A stretch of DNA of 64,000 nucleotides from Pezicula radicicola (taxonomy: Eukaryota > Ascomycota > Leotiomycetes > Helotiales > Dermateaceae). The notes below the pieces were generated by a model. The model made no database searches. It saw only the letters and a program-made list of their open reading frames with translations, and was not told the origin of the DNA. Numbering within the stretch: the first letter of the stretch is position 1; every line of letters starts with the position of its first letter. The stretch is from positions 1,488,001 through 1,552,000 of the forward strand of contig PDUO01000004.1 in assembly GCA_003008705.1 (NCBI GenBank), written 5' to 3'. Both the position numbers and the translations under genes were made by a program. This document shows positions 24,519 through 37,421 of this stretch, piece after piece.

Positions 24519-25728
24519 TGCGCAGGGTTACAACGAGTTGAAGCTGTGAGCTTCGATGTACGTTCCTGCTCGACCTTCACTCTGCTGGCGGAGGTCCAAG
24601 TGTGGCACAAGTTTGTGTTGTTCTGCCACGTCCTTTGCGTATAGGTAGTAGGTAGTCGGTGAGACTGGCGTCTTGATATAAGGTTTGCAACTTTGTCGAC
24701 AAAATATAAATTGTGAGGGCGAACAAGAAATGTTTCCTGGAACTCGAAATTATTCCTGGAACTTGTATGGAGTCCACTCCATCTCCTGTGTGTCTTTGGA
24801 AGGGGAGGCAAAGAAGAGCACTGCACAATGGGAAGAGTAGAGGAGGTAATGAATCACGGGAAGCACGAAGGGACGCAGACAAGAAGTATTAGTGAGTGTT
24901 CACAAGGCCGAGAACTGGCACGCCTGCGATTGGTCCAGAACCCATTCTTTTTTTTTCGGCTCTGTGATATTGAAAAATTGCTCTGACAAAGACGTTCTGA
25001 CAAGCATCAACCACTGCAGCTAATCAAAGAGCGGTTAGCTGTGCTCGCCATTGATGTGGGGACCACAGCTTAGAGTTCCGAATTCGTCTCAAGCTCCCAA
25101 GCTACTCAAACTTTTAAAGGAAAAGTTTTCTGCATACATTAAGTCGGCGCTGGTGGGGTAGGGAATAAGGGGGAAATGTCGCTCCCAGTCCAATGGTGCT
25201 CCATGGCGCGAGATGATGGATATGATCGCTCTAATGTTAATAGAGTCGAGATGATGTACGGAAGTCTTTCCAATAGGCTCCGGCATTGATACTCTTGTGA
25301 TTAGTATTTTACCAAGTTCCTACCTACCTCATGAACAAAGTACCTACTAAGATACCAAATGCAAAATAATACTTGCAGAAGAGCCATCGTTACCAAAACA
25401 CATTACAATCTCCTGTACCTACTTTCTCTGCTGAAGGGCGGTAACATAAGCAATCATATTTATGCAGTTGGTGAGTCACCAAGTAGAACCAAAGTAGGGA
25501 GAGCAACTGTGCGAGTCGGTCGTTCAAATTCTGAGTCGCCAAAATAATTTCAGCCTTTCTCAAAACATTGCAATATCTATGCCCGATATGATGTCATAAC
25601 CATCATGTTCTACCTATGGATGGCATCTTCACAGTATCACCCTTGCACATTCCATCTTGGCCAGTTTCCTCTATAGCACGAAGCCCTTTCTATTTTGTTT
25701 TTATTGACAACGCCATGCTATTTCGCGT
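24519..25728. promoter_or_regulatory. Upstream region of the arginine CPS gene
   Basis: 1.2 kb between the CPS start and the 3' end of the Phe-tRNA synthetase gene. No further gene was found. It contains a perfect TGAGTCA at 25472-25478, listed separately. Confidence 0.45.
25472..25478. promoter_or_regulatory. Possible CPC1/Gcn4 site (TGAGTCA)
   Basis: A perfect palindromic AP-1/Gcn4-type heptamer about 950 bp upstream of the CPS start codon, with a near match (TGAGTCG) about 60 bp further upstream. Arginine genes in fungi are under cross-pathway control through this motif. The distance is large, so the link is inference. Confidence 0.3.
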
Positions 25729-27432
25729 CTATGATTTGTCTAGTCTGACGGCAGGATTCTTCTCAATGAATGACAAATCTACCTTGTGGCCAAGTAGCTC
25801 TCTGATGTTATTTAGCTTTTCATATATTAGCGTCTATCTTATAGTATTATCGAGGGGATCACTTACCTTGTACTTAATCATCGTAGGTCTCTCGAGACTC
25901 AAGCCCCATCCGTACACTCGCATGTCTTTCGGCAAACCCATCGCCTCCAACATTTCCGGTCTAAACATTCCACTATTTCCAATCTCAACAAGTTTGTTCA
26001 GGCCCTTGTGATAACTGAAAATCTCCATACTTGGTTCGGTATAGGGGTTGTAGGCAGGCTTGAAGAGCAGGTTATCGCCCAAACCCATCTTTCCAAAGAA
26101 GATGGACATGAACTCCATCAGCCCGCCCAGAGTCAAGCCATAGTCAGCGATGACTCCCTCGACTTGATGGAATTCAGCAAGATGAGTTGCATCAACAGTC
26201 TCGTTACGGAAAACACGGTCAATGGAGAAGTACTTGGCTGGTGGTGGTTTTCCGTCGGGGCCTTTCTGCTGGGCAAGCTTGTGAAGCATGGCTGTCGAGA
26301 TAGCTGTGGTGTGTGTTCGGAGCACTAGTCGTAATGATTCGTCCTCGGCCCAGGGATACCTGTAACCTATTGAGCCGTACTTGCCTTCCTGATGAACATC
26401 CTTGACATTCTTCCAGTACTGCTCATAATCAGCCTCGTCGTTTTCTGATTGCGCTCGCGGTTTGTCAGCTGCGACTGGATCTGAGATATAGAAGGTATCT
26501 TGAAGATCACGAGCAGGATGCTGTTGGGGAACGAAAAGAGCATCAAAATTCCAAAAGCCGGTTTCAACGTAATTATTGGTCGGCATCTCTTCGAAGCCCA
26601 TCTCAAAGAAGATTTGCCGGAATTCAGATCGGACCTTGTTTAGAGGATGTAATGCTCCAGCATTCTGAGATGCTCCAAGGGCATTGAAGTTGTATGGCTT
26701 GAAAGTAGCAGTTTTCCATGCACCGCTGATCTTTCTTAGCTCATAGAAAAGCAGAGCGTTTTGAGAAACTTACGAGGCAAGCATTTCTGGTGTCACATCT
26801 GTCGCCTCCTCCACAATCTCTAGAGCAAACTTTGATCCCTTATGAATTCTAAAGCTTGTGACCTTTTGCATCTTGACCAGCTTTCGCTTCTTGAGTTCTG
26901 TAATAACCTTGGGATCATGATGCGTTTTCGTCTGTTGTATAGTCTGCAGTTGTTCTCGAGTTATATCTTGTATGGAGTCCGTCTTTTGAAGTAGGCATCA
27001 GCACTAGATTTGCCATCTTGTTGAGGATCAACTCACAGATGCAACCAATTTTCCTTCCTTTCCCTTGGCAATCCATTTCGACTTGAATGCTCTGCCTTGC
27101 CCAACCTTCGCTACATTCTTGTCGCCAACAGCAGCCTCCAGTTCCGCAACCGTAAGCCCATCCATTGCTTTACGCAATGCTTCGAAGACACGCGCTTCAT
27201 GACTGCCATTGGCTGCGATTCCCTGTGCCTCAGTTTCGAGGATCGCTTCTTCCCCATCGATCGTCTCGTATGCCACCATATACCTAGATGCAAGCCGATC
27301 CAGAGCACTCTTGACGTCGGTAAAGTGTGTGGTGGGGAAAGCCTCTGTTGACAGAAGAGGGTCATTTTGAGACAGTGCCTGAAGGATTTGGGTAGGCAAA
27401 TCGCCAGCATGATTGTTCTCTATGCTCGCCAT
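25729..27432 (-). CDS. FRS2: Phenylalanyl-tRNA synthetase alpha chain, cytosolic
   Basis: Catalytic chain of the cytosolic alpha2-beta2 enzyme that charges tRNA-Phe. Four exons: 27432-27037, 26982-26774, 26725-25867 and 25815-25729 (introns 48-54 nt), 516 aa. The N-terminal ~200 residues are the winged-helix tRNA-binding part ([10 protein letters not shown].. [10 protein letters not shown]). The class II core follows: [36 protein letters not shown] with [14 protein letters not shown], motif 2 FRNE at about residue 375, and motif 3 [14 protein letters not shown] near 475. The acceptor at 25816 was chosen because it restores [15 protein letters not shown], the conserved C terminus. No transit peptide is seen, which fits the cytosolic form. 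Confidence 0.95.
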
Positions 27433-27977
27433 TATTCCAGTGAATATGTGCGCAACCTAGGGAGAAAGTTGGCCAGATTCTGTGCAGTCGCATTCGGTCT
27501 TTGACTCACATGTGGTTAATAATTTTGGTGAAGCAGTCACCACGCTGCATTTCAAGGTGGCCCGTGCTGCTATCAAGCGAACGATAGCCTCGACCTCGAT
27601 AGGTACGGTACCTAGGTAGTTAGGTACACTTGGACGCATCTCAGTACCATATCATATTCCGTAGGGAGGTAAAATTAAGTCGCTTTTATTCCACTAGTGT
27701 CTCAAGCATGAATTGCTGGAGGTGACTAGGTATGTATTTATACAAATTTATTATTACACACGTGAAATCCGCTCTGAAATGGCGTCTAACCCAATATCTA
27801 TAAGATGAAGCTTATTGTGTTACTCACATACAGCATTCCTCTTTAGGTATCTCGCTCTTGTTTCATTTGTGTAGTCATTTCAGAAAGCTCCGGATTGATT
27901 GCGTTCCCCAGTGGTTTCGAGAGCTAGGCGTGTCCCTATTCAGCTCCTCTCTAATACATTCTGCATACCTCCCATGG
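27433..27977. other. Intergenic spacer upstream of FRS2
   Basis: 545 bp holding the FRS2 promoter and the 3' end of the next minus-strand gene. GTACGGTACCTAGGTAGTTAGGTAC repeats of GGTA type lie near 27600-27630. No gene. Confidence 0.4.
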
Positions 27978-29519
27978 CTACGCATCATCCGTCTTTATAG
28001 CACCTAGATGGCCATCTAGCACAGCCCACATGTCTCCAATGACGCTTTGGTGTTCGCTATCTTTGTTTTTCACAGAATCTAGTCCAAGAAGTGTTTGAAG
28101 ATCAGACAGTGTCTTACTTGCTTTGGTGACGGCTGCTTCTCCATCGTCCAGGTTCTCTAAGATTGCATCCTTCATCGCTGTGTCAGCTGCCCGGGCTGCA
28201 TAAACCCAAGCACGAGCCCGACGAGATGAATCCGGCTTCTCGTTCCGTGCTATCTCGGTGGCAAAAGAGATCGAGGTGTCCATTTCCTTACGCTGACGAA
28301 AGTTTGGAGGCATGGGGTATGTAGGAAGTAAGTGACTCTCATGGGCTAGCCGGTCGGTCCCTTGCCCAGCTTCTTTGAGTTGCTTTGACATGCTGATTGT
28401 GAGATACGATTTCTGTTGTATTGCGGATTTCTGATCGTTGGACACACATAGTAGATTTCCCAAATACTGAGAGGTGATGTGACTTGTAGTCTTTGAACTT
28501 TGCTTTTGCTCTTCATCCAAATAAGGCTCTTGGCCCGCAGCCGTGGGAGTTGTTGGCGACGGGCTCTGCTCACCAACCGCAAGTATTAGTTTTTGTCGGG
28601 CAGTCATATAATGAGAATACTGCCTCCAAATAAGCGCTACTTGACTTTCGATGTGTTTGTTTCCTTGCGTTGCCGTAGTAGAAGTCTGGCCAACATCAGT
28701 TGGTTCTGAATTGTCATCACTCGCCTTTCCCAGCTCTGTTTCGATCCAGTTGATGAGTTCGTTCCTAGTCGTCGCCAGTGCTTGCAGTCTGTTTCTGGGA
28801 ACAGAACAGGTATTGGATAATGCGGTAGTATCCCTCGCTTTGGCGAGCAATTTCTGCTCTCTTTGGAGAAGTATTTTTGCACGAAGTACTGACCTCTCGA
28901 GCCGGTCAACGAGGTCTTTAATGTCAGTTCGAGCAGCTTCCTGGCTTGGCCCAACCGTGGCGAGAACCTCAGGAGGCATCTGGGGAAGAGACTGGGTGTC
29001 CTTCAAGACTGTGGGTAGATCTAGATGGTGTGGTGATGCTGCTGGCTTTTGACTTAACATATCAACATAATCTTGAATGATTCGCAGTCTTTCATGTTTC
29101 CGCCTCTTTCTGACGAGCTCAAGAAACGGTTCTAGCGATACCCTTGAGCCAGGAACTGCTTCTTGGACCTTGCTCTTCCCCTCCCTTGTGCGTTGAATAT
29201 CAGGGATGCATTGTGGTTGATGCTCTCTGCTAACTTTGGAGTACTCTTTTCGTGCCTTAATATTGGCACGTACACACCGGACATATTCTTTTCGATTACC
29301 TCGAAATCCACTTGACGATATGTCTATATCTTCAGTAAGAACTAGAGACAACGGGCGAGGAAGGAGATCTCCATCTTGGATGTTTGGATCTATATGTTGA
29401 CTTAAGTGGACCGCAAGGACTCGTCTGATATGATCAGCTTCTTGTCTCTGCTTCACAAAAGGGCTCAGAGAAATCTGCACTCTTTTGATAGCGTCGGGAA
29501 GAGAACCGGGTCCTGGCAT
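27978..29519 (-). CDS. Uncharacterised helical protein, 513 aa
   Basis: Not recognised. A single long exon beginning MPGPGSLPDAIKRVQISLSP. Secondary structure appears mostly helical: charged segments such as FLELVRKRRKHERLRIIQDY and then DLVDRLERSVLRAKILLQRE could form coiled coils (residues ~145-170 and ~205-240). A Ser/Thr/Gln-rich linker lies at about 265-350. The C-terminal ~100 residues are again helical. There is no signal peptide or membrane segment. The length of the open frame in unbiased sequence, and its divergent arrangement with BRR2, support a real gene. Spindle- or nucleus-associated scaffold proteins have such a composition, but no function should be assigned. Confidence 0.75.
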   Translation of the reverse strand: MPGPGSLPDAIKRVQISLSPFVKQRQEADHIRRVLAVHLSQHIDPNIQDGDLLPRPLSLVLTEDIDISSSGFRGNRKEYVRCVRANIKARKEYSKVSREHQPQCIPDIQRTREGKSKVQEAVPGSRVSLEPFLELVRKRRKHERLRIIQDYVDMLSQKPAASPHHLDLPTVLKDTQSLPQMPPEVLATVGPSQEAARTDIKDLVDRLERSVLRAKILLQREQKLLAKARDTTALSNTCSVPRNRLQALATTRNELINWIETELGKASDDNSEPTDVGQTSTTATQGNKHIESQVALIWRQYSHYMTARQKLILAVGEQSPSPTTPTAAGQEPYLDEEQKQSSKTTSHITSQYLGNLLCVSNDQKSAIQQKSYLTISMSKQLKEAGQGTDRLAHESHLLPTYPMPPNFRQRKEMDTSISFATEIARNEKPDSSRRARAWVYAARAADTAMKDAILENLDDGEAAVTKASKTLSDLQTLLGLDSVKNKDSEHQSVIGDMWAVLDGHLGAIKTDDA

Positions 29520-29881
29520 GGTTGACGATAGTAATAAAGTAGTATTAAGTACCTCAGGTACGAAGTAGATAGGGAAAGTATTTTAGGTAAGGTAATGTCA
29601 AGAATGCGCGCATGCTGACTTGTCTGAATAGCCGCGATTAGCGCCGTTAAAATTTCGAGGATCACTACCAACACTAAGCCATTTAAAGAACTACAAACAC
29701 CCCGGAAAAGTACGTTTTGAAGCGTACTGGCTATCGCAATCTTCTACCCACCACGCTTTTGATTATCTTGGGTGAAGACCACTTTCATTTTTAATGACAT
29801 CGACCGACTTCACTTAAGATCTTATTGGTCTTCCCCTCACCTCTTCAATCTTGAGCGAGTTTCACTCCTTCAGTCGCAAAC
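29520..29881. promoter_or_regulatory. Divergent promoter, unknown gene and BRR2
   Basis: 362 bp between start codons. The BRR2 side includes pyrimidine-rich stretches (about 29830-29870). No specific site recognised. Confidence 0.5.
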
Positions 29882-32800
29882 ATGGCCGACCAACAGCGCG
29901 ATGTGTCGCAATACAAATACTCGGCGATGTCCAACCTGGTCCTCCAGGCGGACCGTCGGTTTGTCTCACGCCGGAATGATGAAGTTACGGGAGATCCAGA
30001 ATCTCTTGCGGGGCGTCTAAGTATCCGTGATATGGGCTCGCGCAATGCTCGGGAAGATGCGCCTAAGCAGAAGAAGAAGGCATCAGGCTTACCGAACATT
30101 GAGAGGGGCGGTTATAGGGAGGGTGAAGAGGTCCTGGAGAGGGAGCAGCGGAAAAGAAAACGCGGAGAGCCTGCGCAGCATCGTGGTGCTGGTATATTGT
30201 CAGAGGTGGAAGTGGAGGGCATAAGATACCGACCTCGAACATCGGCTACACGAGCTACTTACGACTTAATCCTGACTACAGTCGCCAAAATTCTGGGCGA
30301 TGTTCCGCACGAGACAGTGCGAAGTGCTGCAGACATGGTGCTGGAATATTTGAAGGATGATGATTTGAAAGACTTTGACAGGAAGAAGCACATTGATGAG
30401 GGGCTAGGTGATAGTCTTAATCCAAAGCAATTCAATGAACTTGTGAATCTGGGGAAGAAGATCACCGATTACGATGCCCAGGATGAGGACGAGAACATGG
30501 CCGATGGAGAAGATGGTGCAGAGGACGGGGCAGAAATCGACGATCGTCAGGGAGTAGCCGTTGTTTTCGATGACAACTCGGAAGACGAAGATGGTGCAGA
30601 AATGGTCAATGAGGTTCGCGATGAATCGTCTGAAGATGAAGAGGATCGGCCAGGAGCAGATGAAGTTGCCACAGCAGGTGGTGCAGGAGAGGATAGGGAT
30701 GAGGAGGCACAATATTTACCAGAAGACGATACAATGGTCATAGACTCGCACCCAGCTATCAGTGGAAGTACTGGGGAAAATGACCAAAATACTATCCCAG
30801 CCAGAGACATAGACGCCTTCTGGCTTCAAGGAAGGATACATTCGATTTACACTGATGCCCATGTTACACAAGCCAAGACGAAGGAAGCATTGCGGATACT
30901 CTCAGGAGAACCCGAAGAAGGAGGAGAGGAAAGGCCGTTGCGAGAAATTGAGAATGACCTCATGGAATTATTCGACTATGAACATCATGAACTAGTCCAG
31001 TTGCTTATCACAAATCGAGACAAAGTTGTATGGCTTACGCGTTTAGCTCAAGCCAATGATGCAGAAGCGAAGGCTGTTGTGGAGCGAGATATTGCATCCG
31101 AAGGCCTTCGTTGGATCTTGGACGAACTACGAGGTGGAGTACCATCCGATGGATCTAAGAAACGAAAACTCGAGATCAAAATGGACATCGACGTACCAGC
31201 TGAGTACACTAGTGTTGCTCCCAAACCAGAAGCAAATGATGGTGGTCTAGTTGGAGGGCTTCAACCCCGGAAACTTATTAACCTAGAGAATCTTATCTTT
31301 GATCAAGGAAACCATCTCATGACCAACCCTAAAGTCAAGCTACCCGAAGGATCGACAAAGCGCACCTTCAAAGGTTATGAAGAGATTCATGTTCCTGCAC
31401 CAAAGAAGAGGAACGAGCCAGGAGACCGCGATATTCCAGTTTCGGAGATGCCTGAGTGGGCCCAGGGTCCGTTCTTGAAGGCAGGAGGAACCGGAGAACC
31501 AAAGCTCAATAAAATCCAGTCCAAGTGCTTCCCCCAGGCCTTCACTGACGATGGAAATATGTTGATTTGCGCTCCTACCGGTAGTGGGAAAACTAATGTT
31601 GGTATGTTGACTATTCTCCGAGAGATCGGAAAGAACCGCAATCCTGAAACGGGAGAGATCAACTTGGATGCTTTCAAGATTGTATATATCGCTCCCCTCA
31701 AAGCGCTTGTCCAGGAGCAGGTTGGGAACTTTGGTGCTCGACTCAAGCCTTATGGCATACGTGTCTCAGAACTTACCGGTGACCGCCAACTCACGAAGCA
31801 ACAGATTGCAGATACACAAATTATCGTCACTACACCTGAGAAGTGGGATGTTATTACTCGAAAGGCCACTGATCTTAGCTACACCAATCTTGTTCGTCTC
31901 ATCATAATTGACGAAATTCATCTTTTACATGACGACCGTGGACCAGTCCTAGAGAGCATCGTGAGCAGAACAATCCGCAAGATGGAACAAACAGGAGATC
32001 CTGTTCGGCTGATCGGTCTATCTGCTACGCTACCTAACTATAAGGATGTTGCAAATTTTCTGCGTGTCGACCCTCTAAAGGGTATGTTTCATTTCGATGG
32101 ATCGTTCCGCCCTTGTCCCCTTCGTCAAGAATTCATTGGGATCACGGAGAAGAAGGCTATCAAACAATTGAAGACCATGAATGATGTCACGTACACCAAA
32201 GTGCTTGAACACGTCGGCACCAATCGTAATCAGATGATCATTTTTGTCCATTCACGCAAGGAGACTTCGAAGACTGCAAAGTATATTCGTGACAAGGCGC
32301 TTGAGATGGAAACCATTGGACAAATTCTCAAGAGCGACGCAGGAAGTCGAGAAGTCCTGACGACGGAGGCGGAAGCAATCAACGATAGAGAACTAAAGGA
32401 TCTCCTTCCCTACGGATTTGGAATACATCATGCTGGTATGAGTAGGCCTGATCGAACTTCAGTTGAGGAGCTTTTTGCTGGTGGTTTCATACAGGTTCTT
32501 GTTTGTACGGCTACATTGGCGTGGGGTGTCAACCTACCCGCACATACAGTCATCATCAAAGGAACTCAAGTCTACTCGCCCGAGAAGGGTAGCTGGGTTG
32601 AGTTGAGTCCGCAAGATGTGCTGCAGATGCTAGGTCGAGCTGGTCGTCCCCAGTACGACACATACGGCGAGGGTATCATTATCACAACGCAAACAGAAAT
32701 GCAGTATTACCTATCGCTTCTCAACCAACAACTTCCAATTGAGAGTCAGTTTGTTAGCAAATTAGCAGACAATCTTAATGCCGAAATTGTACTTGGAAAT

Positions 32801-35800
32801 ATTCGCAGCCGGGATGATGGTGTAGAGTGGCTCGGATACACATATCTCTTTGTGCGGATGCTCCGTTCACCAGGTCTATACAGTGTAGGGGCCGATTACG
32901 AGGAGGACAACGCCTTGGAACAGAAGCGTGTTGATTTAATACATTCTGCTGCCGTTGTCCTAGAGAAGTCAAATCTTATCAAGTACGACAAGAAAACAGG
33001 CAAAATCCAGGCAACGGAACTGGGACGCATCGCTTCTCATTACTACATCACCCATAGTTCTATGCTAACGTACAATCACCACATCCAGCCTTCCATCACT
33101 CCTATTGAACTTTTCCGTGTTTTTGCGTTGAGCGACGAGTTCAAGTATATACCCGTTCGTCAGGACGAAAAGTTAGAGCTCGCCAAACTTCTTGGCAGGG
33201 TTCCAATCCCAGTTAAGGAGAGCATAGAAGAACCACATGCTAAGATCAATGTTTTGTTGCAAGCATTCATCTCACGTCTCAAACTCGAGGGCCTAGCGCT
33301 CATGGCTGATCTGGTCTATGTTACTCAATCGGCTGGAAGAATTCTACGTGCCATATTTGAAATCACTCTCAAGAAGGGATGGTCATCAGTGGCAAAGACT
33401 GCTCTTGAGCTGTGCAAGATGGCAGAGAAGCGCATGTGGCCAACTATGAGCCCTCTTCGTCAGTTCCCAACGTGCTCTAGGGATATTGTTCAAAAGTCAG
33501 AGCGGATTGACGTACCTTGGAGCAACTATTTTGATTTAGACCCACCTCGTATGGGCGAACTTCTTGGCATGCCAAAAGCTGGGCGAACGGTATGCAATCT
33601 GGTGTCCAAATTCCCACGCCTAGAAGTTCAAGCACAGGTTCAGCCGATGACTAGGTCTATGCTTCGAGTAGAGCTTACTATCACACCGAATTTCGAATGG
33701 GATGATGAGATCCACGGTACGGCCGAAAGCTTCTGGATCATAGCGGAAGATTGCGACGGGGAAGAAATTCTCTTCCATGATCAGTTTATCCTTCGGAAAG
33801 ACTTTGCCCTAGCAGAGGCTAATGAACATCTGGTCGAGTTCACCGTGCCTATCACAGAACCCATGCCCCCCAACTACTTTGTCACTGTAATCTCGGATAG
33901 GTGGATGCATTCCGAGACCAAGCTGCCCGTATCATTCCAAAAGCTCATCCTCCCTGAAAAGTTCCCTCCGCACACACAACTCCAGAATCTCCAACCTTTA
34001 CCAGTAGCTGCTTTGAAGGCACAAGATTATGTGGCTCTGTACCCAGATTGGCAATACTTCAATAAAGTTCAGGCGCAGACCTTCAATTCTCTTTACTCGA
34101 CGGACGACAACGTTTTCGTCGGTGCCCCTACGGGAAGTGGCAAGACGGTCTGCGCCGAATTTGCCTTGCTCCATCACTGGTCAAAGGCAGATCCTGGTCG
34201 CGCAGTTTACATTGCGCCGTTCCAGGAACTTGTTGATATTCGCCTCCAAGATTGGCAGAAGCGGTTTTCTAGCCTCAGAGGTGGAAAGGAGATCGTCAAG
34301 CTCACTGGTGAAACTACAGCCGACTTGAAGCTATTAGATAGGGGCGACCTCATTTTAGCCACGCCTGCTCAGTGGGATGTCCTATCTAGGCAGTGGCAGC
34401 GAAGGAAAAACGTCCAGAATATCCAACTCTTCATGGCCGATGAATTGCACATGCTAGGCGGCCAGTCAGGCTTTGTGTACGAAATTATTGTTTCCCGCAT
34501 GCACTATATCCGCTCGCAAACACAACTACCACTCCGTATCATTGGTTTAAGCGTTTCACTATCCAATGCCCGAGATATCGGGGAATGGATCGACGCAAAG
34601 AAACACAATGTTTACAACTTCAGTCCTCATGTCCGTTCTGTGCCACTAGAGCTGCATGTTCAGTCTTTCACGGTGCCTCATTTTCCATCTCTGATGCTTG
34701 CCATGGCGAAGCCTACGTATCTCTCCATCCTCCAGATGTCGCCGGACAAACCAGCCATTGTCTTCGTCCCAAGCAGAAAGCAAGTTCGAGCTACATCTCG
34801 TGACCTGCTATCTGCATGTGTTGCTAACGATGATGAGGATCGTTTCTTACATGCAGAGGTCGAGCAAATGAGGCCCCTCCTTGAGCGCATCAACGAAGAA
34901 GCATTGGCCGAATCAATCTCCCATGGCATCGGTTATTATCATGAAGCTTTGACGACTAGTGACAAACGTATCGTCAAGCATCTATATGACAAAGGTGCCG
35001 TTCAGGTTCTGGTGGCTTCTCGTGATGTCTGTTGGGAGCTTGACAGTACAGCACATCTGGTGATTGTTATGGGCACACAGTTCTACGAAGGACGGGAGCA
35101 TCGTTATGTCGACTATCCTTTGAGTGAAGTTCTCCAAATGTTTGGCAAGGCAACCCGACCATTACAGGACAACTGTGGGAAAGGCGTGCTGATGGTTCCT
35201 GCTGTCAAACGTGAATACTACAAGAAATTCCTGAACGAAGCCCTTCCAATCGAGAGTCATCTTCAAGTCTTCTTGCACGATGCGTTCGTCTCTGAGATCA
35301 GTACGAAGATGATAGAGTCCGCTGATGATGCAATTAACTGGACAACGTTTACATATTTCTACCGACGACTGCTTGCAAATCCCAGTTACTACGGCTTGAC
35401 TGATACATCCCACGAAGGCCTCAGTGCACACCTGTCAGAGCTAGTTGAAACAACACTCAAAGATTTAACAGAGTTCAAGATTATTGATCTCGATGAAGAA
35501 GATGATAGCGTGACCCCTCTGAATGCTGCCATGATCGCAGCATACTACAACATTTCATATATTACCATGCAGACTTTCTTGCTCTCACTGAGTGCTCGTA
35601 CGAAGCTAAAGGGTATTCTTGAGATTGTGACGTCCGCCACCGAGTTTGAGTCTATCCAAATTAGAAGACATGAAGATAGTCTACTCCGACGGATCTATGA
35701 TAGATGTCCAGTTAAGATGGCACAGCCGAGTTACGACTCACCACATTTCAAAGCATTCGTACTCATGCAAGCTCATTTCTCAAGGATGCAACTGCCGATC

Positions 35801-36605
35801 GATCTAGCAAAAGACCAGGAGATTATACTGACCAAGGTACTTGGTCTACTGAGTGCCACTGTTGACGTTCTTTCGTCTGATGGCCACTTGAATGCCATTA
35901 GTGCGATGGAAATGTCTCAGATGGTGGTTCAAGGGATGTGGGATCGTGATAGTCCTCTTAAGCAGATTCCTCACTTCACACCCGAGGTCATCAAAGCTGC
36001 TAATGATTCTGGGTATGTATATCCATCCCTCTATTGTGCATAGTACAAATACTAACCTTTGTTTCACGTGCAGAGTCAAAGATATCTTTGAATTTATGGA
36101 AGCCATGGACCCATCAGAGAATCCCAATTACGAAGCTCTTGTGAAACGTCTTGGATTATCTCAATCACAGTTGGGACAGGGAGCAAACTTTACCAATTCC
36201 AAATACCCAAACATCGAACTGGATTTCGACCTCGAGGACCCGGATGATATTACCGCTGGAGCTCCTGCATATATCAAAATCAAGATTGTCCGAGACGTAG
36301 ATGAAGATGATGAGGCTAGTGATGTCGATACTACTGTACATGCGCCATTCTACCCAGTAAAGAAGATGGAGAATTGGTGGTTGGTCGTAGGTGAAGAAAG
36401 TTCCAAGACCCTGCTTGCGATCAAGCGCATTACAATAGGCAGGTCATTGAATCTCCGGCTCGAATACACCGTACCGACACCCGGAGAGCACGAGTTGAAG
36501 TTACTCTTAATAAGCGATAGCTACCTTGGCGTTGATCAGGACCCAACATTCACGGTCTCTGTCGCAGAAGGGATGGACGAGGATGAAGATGAAGATGAGG
36601 AGTGA
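29882..36605 (+). CDS. BRR2: Pre-mRNA splicing helicase Brr2 (U5-200K)
   Basis: RNA helicase of the U5 snRNP that unwinds U4/U6 during spliceosome activation. Two exons, 29882-36012 and 36074-36605 (intron 61 nt), 2220 aa, normal for the family. It has an acidic N-terminal region and then two Ski2-like cassettes, each with helicase and Sec63 parts. Cassette 1 has an intact Walker A (APTGSGKT, residues 564-571), DEIH (677-680) and SAT (714-716). Cassette 2 keeps a Walker A (APTGSGKT, 1415-1422) but has DELH (1520-1523) and SVS in place of SAT (1557-1559), the known degenerate pattern of the inactive second cassette. The protein ends in an Asp/Glu run. The single intron lies within the last Sec63 unit. 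Confidence 0.97.
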
Positions 36606-37421
36606 GATCTGTGAGTTACTGAGTTCGAGTAACTCAAAGACCAAGATTTTGTACTGAGAGATTGATGTATAGTAGCATGGACGGACTGGCGAAATAGATG
36701 GCAAAAGCATTCTTCTTCGATTTTCTATTCTCTTGTGGAGGTGTGGTATGAGATCAAGCATGGAGCAGCAGTGCTTATTGTTGGACTTCTTTCCACCTGC
36801 TTGGCTATTAGTGGTCAGGCTCGGTGGTCGCAGAGTTGGCTGTGCTACTTGGACGAGTATGCAACACACAGAGCACAACAAGCGGGATGTGATTGGCCGC
36901 GGGAAGAGGGGCCTGTCGTCTTCGGCTTCTGCGTTGTCGCCAGCATGATGAGAAGTTTTCATCATTGACCGGTGATTTTTTCAATTCGATTGCCCTTGGC
37001 TAGTTTTTCGTTGACTCTATCGCATGAGTTCATGCTATGTCTTGTCTCGGGAAAGGTACTTGAGCCTCAGAAGCCTGAGAACTTGCTCTCCCTTGATCAT
37101 TGTTTTATTTACGATTTTTTGAGAATAATGGGCGGCATATCTCACTTTCTGTGTAGTAGTCACGTGATAGATTCACTCTCGCAGAGCTAATTTATGAACT
37201 CTTGGTCCCGTCCTTCCTCTGGAATTTTCGCGAACTCCACATCAACCCCAACATCCATCCTTCTTCTCTAGTCATCACGTCGCTCCATCATCATCGTCTC
37301 GCGCACCAGAAACAGCACCATCAGTTGCGACTATCACACGCTTTCCAAACGCGTCAACTCCAATCTCGGTTCTCAAGTCTCGCTCTCTCCACCACGCTTG
37401 CTTTGTGACGCGACGGTCACC
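36606..37421. other. Intergenic spacer, BRR2 to PWWP gene
   Basis: No gene supported. The last 200 bp before the PWWP start are C/T-rich (about 37200-37420), a usual fungal promoter feature. Short frames here lack features. Confidence 0.4.
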
